From: GCA-2720975 sp964467985 | GTDB taxonomy: Bacteria; Planctomycetota; UBA1135; GCA-002686595 | Length of the DNA stretch: 64,000 bases | Assembly (NCBI GenBank): GCA_964467985.1 | Contig: CAYXTP010000013.1 | Location: forward strand, 1 to 64,000 | Direction: 5' to 3' | Translations under genes and position numbers: made by a program | Shown: piece by piece, positions 25,981 through 35,358 of the stretch | How the letters are laid out: each line of letters begins with the position of its first letter | Position numbering within the stretch: position 1 is the first letter of the stretch | Notes under the pieces: model-generated | What the model saw: the letters and a program-made list of their open reading frames with translations, nothing else | The model's database searches: none | Told to the model about the DNA's origin: nothing

Positions 25981-28278
25981 ATGATTGTTTCCCTTCTGGC
26001 CCTCCCGCTCATCCTTCCGGCCGCCTCTCCCGCAGCGCTCATCCCGCCCAAGGCCCTCGCGCCCGAACCGCTCGCCCTCCAAGACGACGAGACGCCGCCG
26101 ATCCAGGAGTTTGACGAGGACAACTGGCTCTTGACATTCAGCTCCAGCGACAAGAACGGGGGCATGACCATGGAGCAGTTCGTGCAGGCCTGCCAAGACG
26201 TAACCGGGATCACGTTCACCTATGACACGGAGACGCAGAGCTACCTGGCCAACGCCAAGGTGCTGTTGATCGGGGCCAAGAAAGTTCCCAAAGACGACTT
26301 CTACAGTTTCTTCCAGATCCTGATGGTCATCAATCAGTTCGTTTGCACGCAGGTTGGACCGGAGCCGATTTCGGTGATTGAGATCACAAGTCTGCAGACG
26401 GGCAAGCGCAGCACGATCAAGTCCTCGAGCACCTACGTGGATCCGGAGGACTTGCAGAAGTACGAGAACCAGCCGGCCACACTGATCACCACGGTGATTC
26501 ACCTGCCCAACACGGACGTGCGCCAGGTCACGACTGCACTGCGCGCAATGTTCCCCGACCCCAACACGCAGCAGATGCTCCCCGCGGGCAACACCAACTC
26601 GGTGGTGCTGGTGGGATTTGGCACGAACGTTGTCGCCCTGGCGCGCATGTTGACCATCGTGGATGCGGCATCGGAAGTCGTACCGGTCGTGCCTCAGTTC
26701 GAAGTCATCCCGCTGGAATACGCGGCTGCTGACGAAATCGCCAGCACGATCGAAGAGTTGCTCGAGGCCTCACGCCGAGCGGCACAAAGCAACTCAGGCG
26801 GCAGGCCGGCGGCCCAGGGTGCCACAGGCGCCATCCCGCGCGGCCAGACGGAAGCCAAGATCATGGTCAACCCGCGCACGAACTCCCTGCTGGTGATGGC
26901 TATGCCGGAAGACATGCCAGCCATCAAAGACCTGATCGCACGTTTGGACGTGGACATCGTGGATCGCGAACGCACCTACCACGTGTACAGTTTGGACAAT
27001 GTCTCGGCCTTGGAAACGGCGGAGACGCTCAACAAGTTCCTGCAGGATGCCTCGCGGCTCGACCAAGCCCGAGGCGGCGGCGGGGGTCAAGGCAACCGTG
27101 GAGGCGGAGGTGGAGCAGGTGCAATGGAATTTGTTGTCGTCGAGGACGTCCAGACCAACTCACTGTTGATCGCGGCCAGCCGTTCCCGCTACGAAGAGCT
27201 GATAGAGCTCGTCAAGCGCATGGACCAACGTCAGGACCAGGTCCTCATCGAAACGGCCCTGATCGAACTCTCGGGACAGGATCTCTTGAACATCGGTGTC
27301 GAACTGGGTCTCGCGGACATCCCTGGAGTGGGCGAGAACGGTGGCTTTGGCCTAACCAACTTCGGTCTCTCCACGTTGGCGGACACGGACAACGACGGAA
27401 TTCCGGACACAAAGGTGCCCAACACGATGAGCGGAGTGACCGCCGGCATCCTGGATGGTGACGAGTTCTCGATGCCGATGTTGATCAACCTATTGGAGGA
27501 GCGGCGCAACTCCAACGTCCTCAATGTGCCGTCCGTGCTGGTCAACAACAATGGCAGCGCGACGGTCACGACGCTCGACGAACAGCCGACAACAACCATT
27601 ACGGCATCGGGCGGCATCGGCGGTCAGACCCAAGAGAACTTCGCGAACTACGAGTCTGCCGGAATCACCATGCAGATCTCGCCCTCGATCAGCGCTTCGC
27701 GCTACCTGCGCCTTGATCTCTCCTTGGAGGTATCCACCTTCATCGGAGCGGCGGGCGGTCCCATCCCCCCAGCCCGTGTCACGCGCACGATTCAAACCTC
27801 AGTCAATGTCCCCGACGGCGACACGATGGTCATCGGCGGCATCATCGTGGACAACAGCAACACGACCGAGACCCAGGTGCCTTTCTTGGGTGACCTGCCC
27901 CTCATCGGTCGCCTATTCGAGAACAAGGCTTCCTCGGTTCAGCGCACAGCCCTGTACTTCTTCGTGACGCCTCACATCCTGCAAGACGTAAATTTTGCGG
28001 ACTTGGCCGAGATTTCATACCGCAAGAAGATCGAAGCGGCCAACACCATCGGCTTTGACCGCATCCGCATGATCGACCCGCGCTTTGGGCAGGATGGGAA
28101 TGACGTGGATCTCTCCGGCTTTGACGTGCCGCTCTACTCGCCCCCAGTGCGCGGGGGAGAGGTGACGCCCGCTGATGTAGGTCTCGATCCGGAACGTGCA
28201 CGCGAGTTGCTGCAGAACGGAGCCGAGAAAGACGGCGGAACGGAAACCGAAGACGGGGGGAATGCGGACAATGGTTAG
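25981..28278 (+). CDS. gspD: Type II secretion secretin GspD
   Basis: A 765-residue outer-membrane secretin. A signal peptide covers about residues 1-20; N-domains follow with repeated predicted modules (VIHLPNTDVRQVTTALRAMF, NTNSVVLVGFGTNV and MVNPRTNSLLVMAMPEDM are KH-like N1-N3 hallmarks). The C-terminal secretin domain ends with VPFLGDLPLIGRLF, and RTALYFFVTPHIL near the end. Two glycine-rich stretches (around residue 363) and a calcium-loop-like stretch DTDNDGIPDTKV (around residue 464) are unusual. No clear Shine-Dalgarno is seen. It is the first gene of the operon and overlaps gspE by 8 bases. Confidence 0.93.
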   Translation: MIVSLLALPLILPAASPAALIPPKALAPEPLALQDDETPPIQEFDEDNWLLTFSSSDKNGGMTMEQFVQACQDVTGITFTYDTETQSYLANAKVLLIGAKKVPKDDFYSFFQILMVINQFVCTQVGPEPISVIEITSLQTGKRSTIKSSSTYVDPEDLQKYENQPATLITTVIHLPNTDVRQVTTALRAMFPDPNTQQMLPAGNTNSVVLVGFGTNVVALARMLTIVDAASEVVPVVPQFEVIPLEYAAADEIASTIEELLEASRRAAQSNSGGRPAAQGATGAIPRGQTEAKIMVNPRTNSLLVMAMPEDMPAIKDLIARLDVDIVDRERTYHVYSLDNVSALETAETLNKFLQDASRLDQARGGGGGQGNRGGGGGAGAMEFVVVEDVQTNSLLIAASRSRYEELIELVKRMDQRQDQVLIETALIELSGQDLLNIGVELGLADIPGVGENGGFGLTNFGLSTLADTDNDGIPDTKVPNTMSGVTAGILDGDEFSMPMLINLLEERRNSNVLNVPSVLVNNNGSATVTTLDEQPTTTITASGGIGGQTQENFANYESAGITMQISPSISASRYLRLDLSLEVSTFIGAAGGPIPPARVTRTIQTSVNVPDGDTMVIGGIIVDNSNTTETQVPFLGDLPLIGRLFENKASSVQRTALYFFVTPHILQDVNFADLAEISYRKKIEAANTIGFDRIRMIDPRFGQDGNDVDLSGFDVPLYSPPVRGGEVTPADVGLDPERARELLQNGAEKDGGTETEDGGNADNG

Positions 28279-29977
28279 CCTCGGCGACCTGCTCGTCGAC
28301 GCGGGCCTGGAGAGAGAACGACTGGAAGAGTGTCGCACGCTCGCGGCGACCACTGGAGAGTCTCTGGACCAAGTCGTCCTGACGAAAGACTACCTTGCGG
28401 AAGACAAGGTGCTGCAGGTCTACGCTCAGCACCTGGGCTACGAGTTCCGCGAGGTCTTGGAGGGCACCAAGGTGCCGATGGACTTCGTGGACAGGGTCCC
28501 GGTGCACTTTGCTCGCAACTACAACCTAGTGGCCCTTGAACCCGGGGATGATGGGATCCTACGCGTCGCCACGTGCCGACCACTGGACCCCCACCCTATG
28601 GACGATTTGTCGGCCATGTTGGGTGTTGAGGTCGATGCGGTGCTGGCTCCGCGCCTGGAAATCACGAGCCTGATCGCGCGCGCTTATCGGCACAAGGCGG
28701 ACGGAGTAGACGAGGCCCTGGATGCGGTGGCTGAAGGCGCGGACATCCAGTCCCTGGCTGCCGAACTGGAGGAGGCCGAAGACGTACTCGACGTCTCCAA
28801 CAAGGCCCCCATCATCAAGTTGGTCAACACGATCTTGTTCCAAGCGCTCAAACTGCGCGCGTCCGACGTTCACTTCCAGAGCTTCCCGGATCGCATGCAG
28901 GTGCGCTTTCGCATCGACGGGATCCTTTACGACATGGATCCGATCCCGCGCAAGGTGCAGGACGCGATCACATCACGCGTCAAGGTGATGGGCAAAATGG
29001 ACATCGCCGAACGCCGTTTGCCCCAGGACGGGCGCGCGACGATCCGCATTGGTGACGGTGAAGTCGACGTGCGGATCAGCTCGATCCCAACGACCCACGG
29101 TGAACGCATCGTGATGCGTCTCCTGGACAAGACCGCCAAGCTCTATCGCCTCGATGAGATCGGCCTGTCGCAGGACAATCGCAAGATTCTGCGCGAGTTC
29201 CTGGAATACAACCACGGCATCATCTTGGTCACGGGCCCCACAGGATCGGGCAAGACGACCACGCTCTACGCCTCGATGGCGGAGATCGACACGACCCAGA
29301 AGAACGTGCTCACCATTGAGGATCCGGTGGAATACTCGCTGGGTGGGATCAGCCAAGTGCAGGTCAACACGAAGAAAGGTCTGACCTTTGCCGCCGGCCT
29401 ACGTTCCTTCCTGCGTCAGGACCCGGACGTGATGATGGTCGGTGAGATCCGAGACTTGGAGACGGCGGAGGTCGCCATCCGCGCCGCCCTGACCGGGCAC
29501 CTCGTTTTTTCGACGGTTCACACCAACGATGCTCCATCCACCATCACACGCATGATTGACCAGGGAGTGGAACCCTACCTGGTCGCTAGTTCCCTCGTGT
29601 TGATCATCGCCCAGCGCCTGGTGCGGACGGTTTGCCGGCACTGCAAGGAGCAGGTACCCATCGACGACGAATGGGAAGCCAAGCTGCAGAAGGTGGGCCT
29701 CGATAGCGCACGTTTGGAAGGTACCGTTGCCGTGGGGGCTGGATGTGACGAGTGTTTCCATTCCGGTTATGCCGGCCGGACGGCCATCTACGAATTCCTA
29801 CCGGTGGATCAGGATTTGCGCACGCAAGTCATGGGAGGTGCGACGGCCAGCGAAATCAAACGCTCGGCAGCCCAGCGAGGCATGATCAGCCTGCGGGCTG
29901 ACGGTCGTGACAAGATCTGTGAAGGCTCAACGACGCCCGACGAAGTCCTGCGTGTCACGCAGCTGGATGTGGAGTAG
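28271..29977 (+). CDS. gspE: Type II secretion ATPase GspE
   Basis: A 568-residue cytoplasmic assembly ATPase. An N-terminal domain (MVSLGDLLVDAGL onwards) is followed by an ASDVHFQSF box, a Walker A GPTGSGKTT at residues 322-330, LTIEDPVEY, LRQDPDVMMVGEIRD, and a four-cysteine element (CRHC and CDEC). The ATG at 28271 is chosen because the G-run at 28255-28260 fits a ribosome site at the right distance; an ATG nine bases earlier is possible. It powers pseudopilus assembly with GspF. Confidence 0.93.
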   Translation: MVSLGDLLVDAGLERERLEECRTLAATTGESLDQVVLTKDYLAEDKVLQVYAQHLGYEFREVLEGTKVPMDFVDRVPVHFARNYNLVALEPGDDGILRVATCRPLDPHPMDDLSAMLGVEVDAVLAPRLEITSLIARAYRHKADGVDEALDAVAEGADIQSLAAELEEAEDVLDVSNKAPIIKLVNTILFQALKLRASDVHFQSFPDRMQVRFRIDGILYDMDPIPRKVQDAITSRVKVMGKMDIAERRLPQDGRATIRIGDGEVDVRISSIPTTHGERIVMRLLDKTAKLYRLDEIGLSQDNRKILREFLEYNHGIILVTGPTGSGKTTTLYASMAEIDTTQKNVLTIEDPVEYSLGGISQVQVNTKKGLTFAAGLRSFLRQDPDVMMVGEIRDLETAEVAIRAALTGHLVFSTVHTNDAPSTITRMIDQGVEPYLVASSLVLIIAQRLVRTVCRHCKEQVPIDDEWEAKLQKVGLDSARLEGTVAVGAGCDECFHSGYAGRTAIYEFLPVDQDLRTQVMGGATASEIKRSAAQRGMISLRADGRDKICEGSTTPDEVLRVTQLDVE

Positions 29978-30006
29978 GCCCGCCTACCCGTATCTCCCCT
30001 CTCCCA

Positions 30007-31272
30007 ATGCCCATCTACGAGTACAAGGCGTTCGCCTCAGGCGGCAAGACCCAATCCGGGGTCATCGATGCGGACACGGAGCGGGACGCTCGGGCGAAAC
30101 TGCGCAAGATTGACCTCCTGGTCAGCAAGATCACCGAGACACGCGGGGGCAAGCGGATCAAGAAAGTAAGGAAGGGCGCCACCAGGCCCGGCTTGCTGGC
30201 CCGACTTTCCGACAAGCGCAAGAGCAGCCGCGGCCCCGGCCCGCGCGAGAGCGAGATCATCGGCGGAGTCACCCGCCAACTGGCCACGCTGATCGGCTCG
30301 GGCATCGCGCTCAACGAAGCCCTCAACGCGATCGTCGACCAAGCCGAGAACCGTCAGCTGGAAACCATGTTCCGCGAGATCCGCGAAGGCATCCAACAGG
30401 GCATGAGTTTCGCGGATGCCCTCGGACAGCACCCTGGCTGGTTTAGCGAGCTGTACATCAACATGGTTCGGGCCGGACAGGCGGCAGGCAATTTGGATCT
30501 CGTCCTGGCGCGCATCGCTGACTACATGCAGGCGCAACGTGCGCTGCGGCGCAAGATCACAGGCGCATTGCTGTACCCGGGCATGATGATCGGTCTGGGA
30601 ATGGTGGTGGTGACGGTGCTCATGACCAAGGTGGTGCCCGAGATCACGGGCATGTTGCTCGACCAGGGCAAGGCCTTGCCCGCCTCCACCCAACTGCTGG
30701 TCAGCATCTCGGACTTCTTCCAGGCCTACTGGTGGATGGTCTTCCTCGGAATCGCCGCGGTGTCCGCCACCATCGAGCGCGTTTACAAGACGAATCCAGC
30801 CGGGCAACTCGTTATCGATCGATCCCTGCTCAAGATCCCCGTGCTGGGCGAACTCCTGCGCAAGGCCGCCGTGGGACGCTTCACACGGACTTTTTCAACG
30901 CTTTTGCAATCGGGCGTGCCCGTGATCCAAAGCCTGGAAATCACGCAGAAGGTCGTGGGCAACCGCGTCATTGGGGATGCAACGGGCATGATCCGCACGC
31001 GCGTCCTGGAGGGTGCTGACATCTCTGGACCGCTCAAGAGCAGTGGCGCATTCCCCACAGTGGTAGGCTATATGGTGGCCGTCGGAGAGCAATCCGGCGA
31101 GCTGGAGCAGATGTTGGACCGCATCGCCACGGCCTACGACGAGGAAATCGACGTGGTCACCGAACGCCTGACGTCCCTGCTCGAACCGATCATGATCGTT
31201 TGCTTGGCGGTGGTCGTCGGATACATCGTCTACGCCATTATCCAACCCATTCTCGAGATCGGAAACATCTGA
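30007..31272 (+). CDS. gspF: Type II secretion inner-membrane platform GspF
   Basis: A 421-residue polytopic protein with the GspF architecture: an N-terminal PIYEYKAF start, a basic cytoplasmic region (residues about 45-85), then two homologous T2SSF halves with three membrane segments in total (around residues 190, 245 and 395). VRAGQAAGNLDLVL and VGEQSGELEQML are the family signatures of each half. It starts 29 bases after gspE. It anchors the ATPase and the pseudopilin machinery in the inner membrane. Confidence 0.93.
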   Translation: MPIYEYKAFASGGKTQSGVIDADTERDARAKLRKIDLLVSKITETRGGKRIKKVRKGATRPGLLARLSDKRKSSRGPGPRESEIIGGVTRQLATLIGSGIALNEALNAIVDQAENRQLETMFREIREGIQQGMSFADALGQHPGWFSELYINMVRAGQAAGNLDLVLARIADYMQAQRALRRKITGALLYPGMMIGLGMVVVTVLMTKVVPEITGMLLDQGKALPASTQLLVSISDFFQAYWWMVFLGIAAVSATIERVYKTNPAGQLVIDRSLLKIPVLGELLRKAAVGRFTRTFSTLLQSGVPVIQSLEITQKVVGNRVIGDATGMIRTRVLEGADISGPLKSSGAFPTVVGYMVAVGEQSGELEQMLDRIATAYDEEIDVVTERLTSLLEPIMIVCLAVVVGYIVYAIIQPILEIGNI

Positions 31273-31291
31273 AGCTGGAGTCCTAATTCCA

Positions 31292-31711
31292 ATGAAGCAA
31301 AACAAACGCAGAGCCCAAGGGGGATTCACCCTGGCAGAACTGATGGTCGTCATCGTGATCATCGGCCTGCTCGTCACCGTCGTGGCACCCAACGTCTTGC
31401 AGAAGCTCGGTCGGGCGCAGGGCGCCAAGGTGAAGGCGGATATCAGTGTGCTGAGCGATTCCGTCACTCAATACGTGATCATGAACCAAGGGCGACTGCC
31501 AGAGTCGCTCGAGGAGCTGGTGGAAGAAGACGTCAACGGGAACCGATTCCTCAAGCAGACCTCCGTTCCCAAGGATCCTTGGGGCTTTGAGTACCGCTAT
31601 GAGACCCTTGGAGGGAACAAGTTCCGTATCTGGACGGAAGGGGCGGACAATGCTCCGGGGGGCGAAGGCGACGACAGTGACTACGACTCGGACATGCTCA
31701 ACGAGGGGTAG
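31292..31711 (+). CDS. gspG: Major pseudopilin GspG
   Basis: A 139-residue pseudopilin. The prepilin site is QGGFTLAELMVVIVIIG, where cleavage after the second glycine leaves an N-terminal phenylalanine. The GspG-type end (KDPWGFEYRYE and then GGEGDDSDYDSD) binds calcium in other GspG proteins; the acidic tail here fits that. It is 19 bases after gspF. It forms the pseudopilus that pushes substrate through GspD. Confidence 0.92.
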   Translation: MKQNKRRAQGGFTLAELMVVIVIIGLLVTVVAPNVLQKLGRAQGAKVKADISVLSDSVTQYVIMNQGRLPESLEELVEEDVNGNRFLKQTSVPKDPWGFEYRYETLGGNKFRIWTEGADNAPGGEGDDSDYDSDMLNEG

Positions 31712-31729
31712 GCCCCCACGTCACGTCTC

Positions 31730-32362
31730 ATGGCATTCCGCACTCCTCTTCCCCAACTTGGACTCCGGACGGAGGCGAACACCCCGCGTCATGGCAGGGT
31801 CCAGTCGCCTCGGCCGGGGAGCGGATTCACTCTGGTTGAGCTCATGGTTGTCATGGCCATCATCGGCCTCGTCGCCACAACCGTCTCCCTCAGCATGGAG
31901 GCGCTCTTGCCCAGCGAGCGGCTCAACACGAGCATTCGCGAATTGGCGTCGGACCTCCAGCAGGTGCGCACAGAGGCCATCTCGCGCAGTATGGAGTTCC
32001 GCCTGGAGTACGATCTCGACGGCGAGCGCTACCGCATCGCCACGCCCTACCGCATCGGTGGCGGCCGGATTGTCACGACCGACGATCCCAGTGATGAAGA
32101 AATGCGCTTCTACACCCCATGGACTTCCATGCGCGGCGGTGTGGCACTGGAGAGCATCTTCACGGGGGGCCAGATACACGATGAGGGACGAGTCATCGTT
32201 CGCTTCGACGCCCTCGGTTCTGCCACTGACCACACGGTAATCGTCGGTCAACCCGCGTACGGCAATTCGTTCACCCTCGAGGTTTTGGGCCTGACGGGCC
32301 TTGTCCGGATGCACGACGGAGTCTTTGTCCGCGAGCCCGCTACCGATGGGGATTTCGACTGA
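31730..32362 (+). CDS. gspH: Minor pseudopilin GspH-like
   Basis: A 210-residue prepilin-like protein. A 32-residue basic leader precedes GFTLVELMVVMAIIG, longer than usual. The soluble part starts after about residue 60 with ELASDLQQVRTEAISRS, typical of GspH/FimT pseudopilins. A shorter start is not seen. The next gene begins within its TGA stop (TGATG). Confidence 0.75.
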   Translation: MAFRTPLPQLGLRTEANTPRHGRVQSPRPGSGFTLVELMVVMAIIGLVATTVSLSMEALLPSERLNTSIRELASDLQQVRTEAISRSMEFRLEYDLDGERYRIATPYRIGGGRIVTTDDPSDEEMRFYTPWTSMRGGVALESIFTGGQIHDEGRVIVRFDALGSATDHTVIVGQPAYGNSFTLEVLGLTGLVRMHDGVFVREPATDGDFD

Positions 32363-32994
32363 TGATGGGATCACGTCACAACCAAGGCTTCACCCTGGTG
32401 GAAGCGGCGCTGGCGATTGCACTGGTTGGCATGGCGCTCACCGCCACCCTGCACATTCTGCAGGCCTCGAAGCTGAGTGCGGCCCACACGCGGGACCAGA
32501 AGACTGCGCGGGTCCTAGCGCTCAAGACTCTGGGAGAGATCGAGTCCGGCTTGCGTTGGGACGAACTGGAAGAAGGCGCGTTTCTCTCAGGCACCTACGC
32601 CGAAGACGATTATCCCGGGTTCGAATGGGAACTGGCTATTGGCGACCAGAGCTTCTCCGAGCAGGAGGAGTACGATCCGAACGCACCCTTTGACAATTGG
32701 GAGTGGAAGCGCGACCGGGAAGCCGAGGAAGAGAGTTCCTACACGGGCGACGACTCGGAGGAGAACGAAAACCACGAACCCTATGAGAAGGTCCGCATTC
32801 GCGTCACCTATCCCAAGTACGGCGACATGAACCACGAGCTCACCCTGGAACGCTGGATGCCGTGGGACCAGGTCTACCGCCCTGAAGAGAGCGAAGATGA
32901 CGCGCTGCCCGGTGCGGACAACTCAGGCGGTCCCGATACGGGCGGAACTGAAGACAGCGGCCCCACAACCCCGGATTCAGGAGCCCCCAAATGA
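32362..32994 (+). CDS. gspI: Minor pseudopilin GspI-like with acidic tail
   Basis: A 210-residue prepilin-type protein with QGFTLVEAALAIALVGMAL at the N terminus and conserved RALALKTLGEIE-like helix. After about residue 90 it is very acidic, and the last 35 residues are low-complexity (D, G, P, S and T). GspI is normally about 120 residues, so the extra 80-90 are unusual. It overlaps its neighbours by 1 and 4 bases. The GspI label rests on order and length of helix; homology search is needed for certainty. Confidence 0.65.
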   Translation: MMGSRHNQGFTLVEAALAIALVGMALTATLHILQASKLSAAHTRDQKTARVLALKTLGEIESGLRWDELEEGAFLSGTYAEDDYPGFEWELAIGDQSFSEQEEYDPNAPFDNWEWKRDREAEEESSYTGDDSEENENHEPYEKVRIRVTYPKYGDMNHELTLERWMPWDQVYRPEESEDDALPGADNSGGPDTGGTEDSGPTTPDSGAPK

Positions 32995-33938
32995 TCTCGC
33001 GCCCCTATCAGCCCGAGCGGCTCGCGCTTCAGCGACAGGGCTTCACCCTGGTCGAAATCGTGGTCACCGTGCTCATCATGGGCTTGATGTTGACCGGCAT
33101 CACGCGCCTGCTGACCGCCGTCCGGACTTCCCGCGACCTGGTGCACAACATCCAGGAGCAGCAACTTGCAGGGCCCGCCATCCTGGATCTGCTCGAACGC
33201 GACCTGCGCGCCGTGTTCACCACCAGCATGCCGATCAAGTCCCACCTGCGCGTCAGGGACAATGTGAGCATGGGTCTCGATGCCGACCGTGTCGACTTTG
33301 TGACAAGCACCGACAGTCTGACCTGGGTCGGCGAAGGCGAACGCCAAGTGCGCGCCGACATTTGTGAGGTCGGTTATTGCCTGCGGCCGAATCCCGATGA
33401 CAGCGACTTCCTTGAGATGTATCGACGCGAGGGGTTCGGTGTCGACGACGACGGATTCAGTGGCGGGTCCTATGTGCTGGTGCACGACCACATCACCGGA
33501 TTCAACGTGGATGTCTTCTCCGAAGATGGACCGGACGCGGACCCGCTCCAGGAATGGGGTATGGACAGTTCCGATGCCGAAACCATGGGCTTGCCGGCTT
33601 CCCTGCGTATCTCGCTCGAAATTGAGCTCCAACCTCGATTGCTGCGCGAGACCCAAGGACACCTGCGTCAGAAGCAGAAATTCACGTACACGCGGGTGAT
33701 TCGGCTGCCTGAGCCGCTGCGTCTGGCCCAAAAGGACGTTCCCCGCTACGCCATCCCAAGCCCTTCGAGTGGAGATGCAGAAGGTGAAGAGGGAGCCGAA
33801 GGTGCTTCGACAGAAGTCGGCGGCCCAGCCGGGAACTCGGGCGGCCGAGGCGGCCCGGGTACAGGGGCCAGAGGCGCGCCTACAGGGCCGGTCATCATCG
33901 GCTCAAAGACAGACGGGTCCCCCGGCTCGGGTGGCTAG
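32991..33938 (+). CDS. gspJ: Minor pseudopilin GspJ-like
   Basis: A 315-residue prepilin-like protein with QGFTLVEIVVTVLIMGLML at residues 16-34 and a GspJ-like body (LLERDLRAVFTTSMP, VDFVTSTDSLTWV). The C-terminal 60 residues are rich in glycine, serine and acid residues. It overlaps the preceding gene by ATGA and is the last gene of the operon. GspC, K, L, M and a prepilin peptidase are not found here. Confidence 0.7.
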   Translation: MISRPYQPERLALQRQGFTLVEIVVTVLIMGLMLTGITRLLTAVRTSRDLVHNIQEQQLAGPAILDLLERDLRAVFTTSMPIKSHLRVRDNVSMGLDADRVDFVTSTDSLTWVGEGERQVRADICEVGYCLRPNPDDSDFLEMYRREGFGVDDDGFSGGSYVLVHDHITGFNVDVFSEDGPDADPLQEWGMDSSDAETMGLPASLRISLEIELQPRLLRETQGHLRQKQKFTYTRVIRLPEPLRLAQKDVPRYAIPSPSSGDAEGEEGAEGASTEVGGPAGNSGGRGGPGTGARGAPTGPVIIGSKTDGSPGSGG

Positions 33939-33970
33939 GAGCCAGGGGTGGCGCCAGCAACCCCAAGTAC

Positions 33971-35242
33971 CTATCCGGGCAGCAAGTCCCGACCTCCCAG
34001 GTAGGGCTGCAGGGGTTCCGGCACGCGTATGTGTCCCTCCTCGGTCTGGTGATTCTCCAGCAAGGCGATCAGCATGCGTGTCGAAGCGGCCACGGTGTTG
34101 TTGAGGGTGTGGCAGTGCCGCACCTTGCCGTCCGCCGCGCGGTAGCGCAGGGAGAGTCTCCGCGACTGGAAGTCGTAGAAGCGTGAGGCCGAGTGGGTCT
34201 CGCCATAGCCTGCGCGTGAGGGCATCCAGGTCTCGATATCGAATTTCTGCACCTGGGCCTGCCCCAGGTCCCCACCACAGACATTGACCACTCTGTAGGG
34301 AAGCTCCAAGGCCTGCAGGATTTTCTCGGAGTTGTCGAGGATGGCCAGGTGCTGCTCGATGCTTCGTTGCTGGTCGTCCACATCGATCACAACCTGCTCG
34401 ACCTTTTGAAACTGGTGAACGCGGTAGAGGCCTTTGGTGTCCTTGCCGTAGGTACCCGCTTCGCGCCGGTAGCAAGAAGAAGCAGCTACGAACCGCAGGG
34501 GCAGGTCGGCCTCGTCCAGGATTTCGTCGCGATAGAGCGCCGTCAATGGCACTTCGGCGGTGCCCACGAGGTACAGATCGTCGCGGTCATCGCAGCGGTA
34601 GGCCTGGTCTTCCCCGCCAGGGAAGTAGCCCGTACCCACCAGTGCCTCGGTGCGAACGAGAGTGGGTACCGTGACCGCCGTGAATCCCTTGGCCACCATG
34701 GTGTCGAGGGCGTAGCGCAAGACGGCGTGTTCCAGCAGACACAAGTCTCCCTTCAAGACGTAGTTGCGCGATCCCGCCAGTCGCGCCCCGCGCACGATGT
34801 CGAGCCAATCGTGCATCTCACCCAATTCGATATGACTGCGCAGGGGGAAGTCGAAGCTGCGCGGCTCCCCCCACTTGCGCAACTCCACGTTGTCCTCGTC
34901 ATCGACTCCTTCGGGCACCTCCTCAGCCGGCACGCTGGGCACGCGTAGCAGCAACTCATGCAACTCGGTTTCGATCGCCGCTTGGTTGTCGGAGCACTCT
35001 TTCAGCTGCGCCTTGAGTCCCTTTTGCTGCTTAGCCAGTTCGGCGCGCTGATCGGGTGCAGCCTCTGCGATGGCCTTGCCCGCTTGCTTTTGCTGGCCGC
35101 GTAGATCATCGAGGGCCTGCATCGCCTGGCGGTTGGACTCATCCAACTCCAGAATGCGTGGAACGTCGCATTCCATGCGCTTCTTGGCGGCTCCCGCCTG
35201 CACGAGTTCGGGGTTCGCGCGAATGAACTTGAGATCGAGCAA
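33971..35242 (-). CDS. serS: Seryl-tRNA synthetase
   Basis: A class II synthetase of 423 residues with the N-terminal tRNA-binding coiled coil, then GTAEVPLTALYRDEIL, the motif 2 segment FVAASSCYRREAGTYGKDTKGLYRVHQFQKVEQ (split here at natural breaks in reading) and the end CHTLNNTVAASTRMLIALLENHQ region. The likely start is TTG at 35242, giving the canonical LDLKFIRANPE beginning; the frame runs 22 codons further with TTG and GTG only. It is convergent with the gsp operon and follows the large secreted gene on the same strand. Confidence 0.92.
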   Translation of the reverse strand: MLDLKFIRANPELVQAGAAKKRMECDVPRILELDESNRQAMQALDDLRGQQKQAGKAIAEAAPDQRAELAKQQKGLKAQLKECSDNQAAIETELHELLLRVPSVPAEEVPEGVDDEDNVELRKWGEPRSFDFPLRSHIELGEMHDWLDIVRGARLAGSRNYVLKGDLCLLEHAVLRYALDTMVAKGFTAVTVPTLVRTEALVGTGYFPGGEDQAYRCDDRDDLYLVGTAEVPLTALYRDEILDEADLPLRFVAASSCYRREAGTYGKDTKGLYRVHQFQKVEQVVIDVDDQQRSIEQHLAILDNSEKILQALELPYRVVNVCGGDLGQAQVQKFDIETWMPSRAGYGETHSASRFYDFQSRRLSLRYRAADGKVRHCHTLNNTVAASTRMLIALLENHQTEEGHIRVPEPLQPYLGGRDLLPG

Positions 35243-35358
35243 GGGGAGATCCTGAGGGCTTCGTGAGGACGGGGCGAGACCGGCGTTCCGGGACTTCCGA
35301 GACACCAACGATCCAGCCCAAGGGTAGGAAGCGCGTCAGGCTCTACCCCGTGCGCATC

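Noticed and set aside
33945..33964. Hairpin between gspJ and serS (GGGGT with ACCCC)
   Set aside because: Only five base pairs and no T-run, too weak to call.
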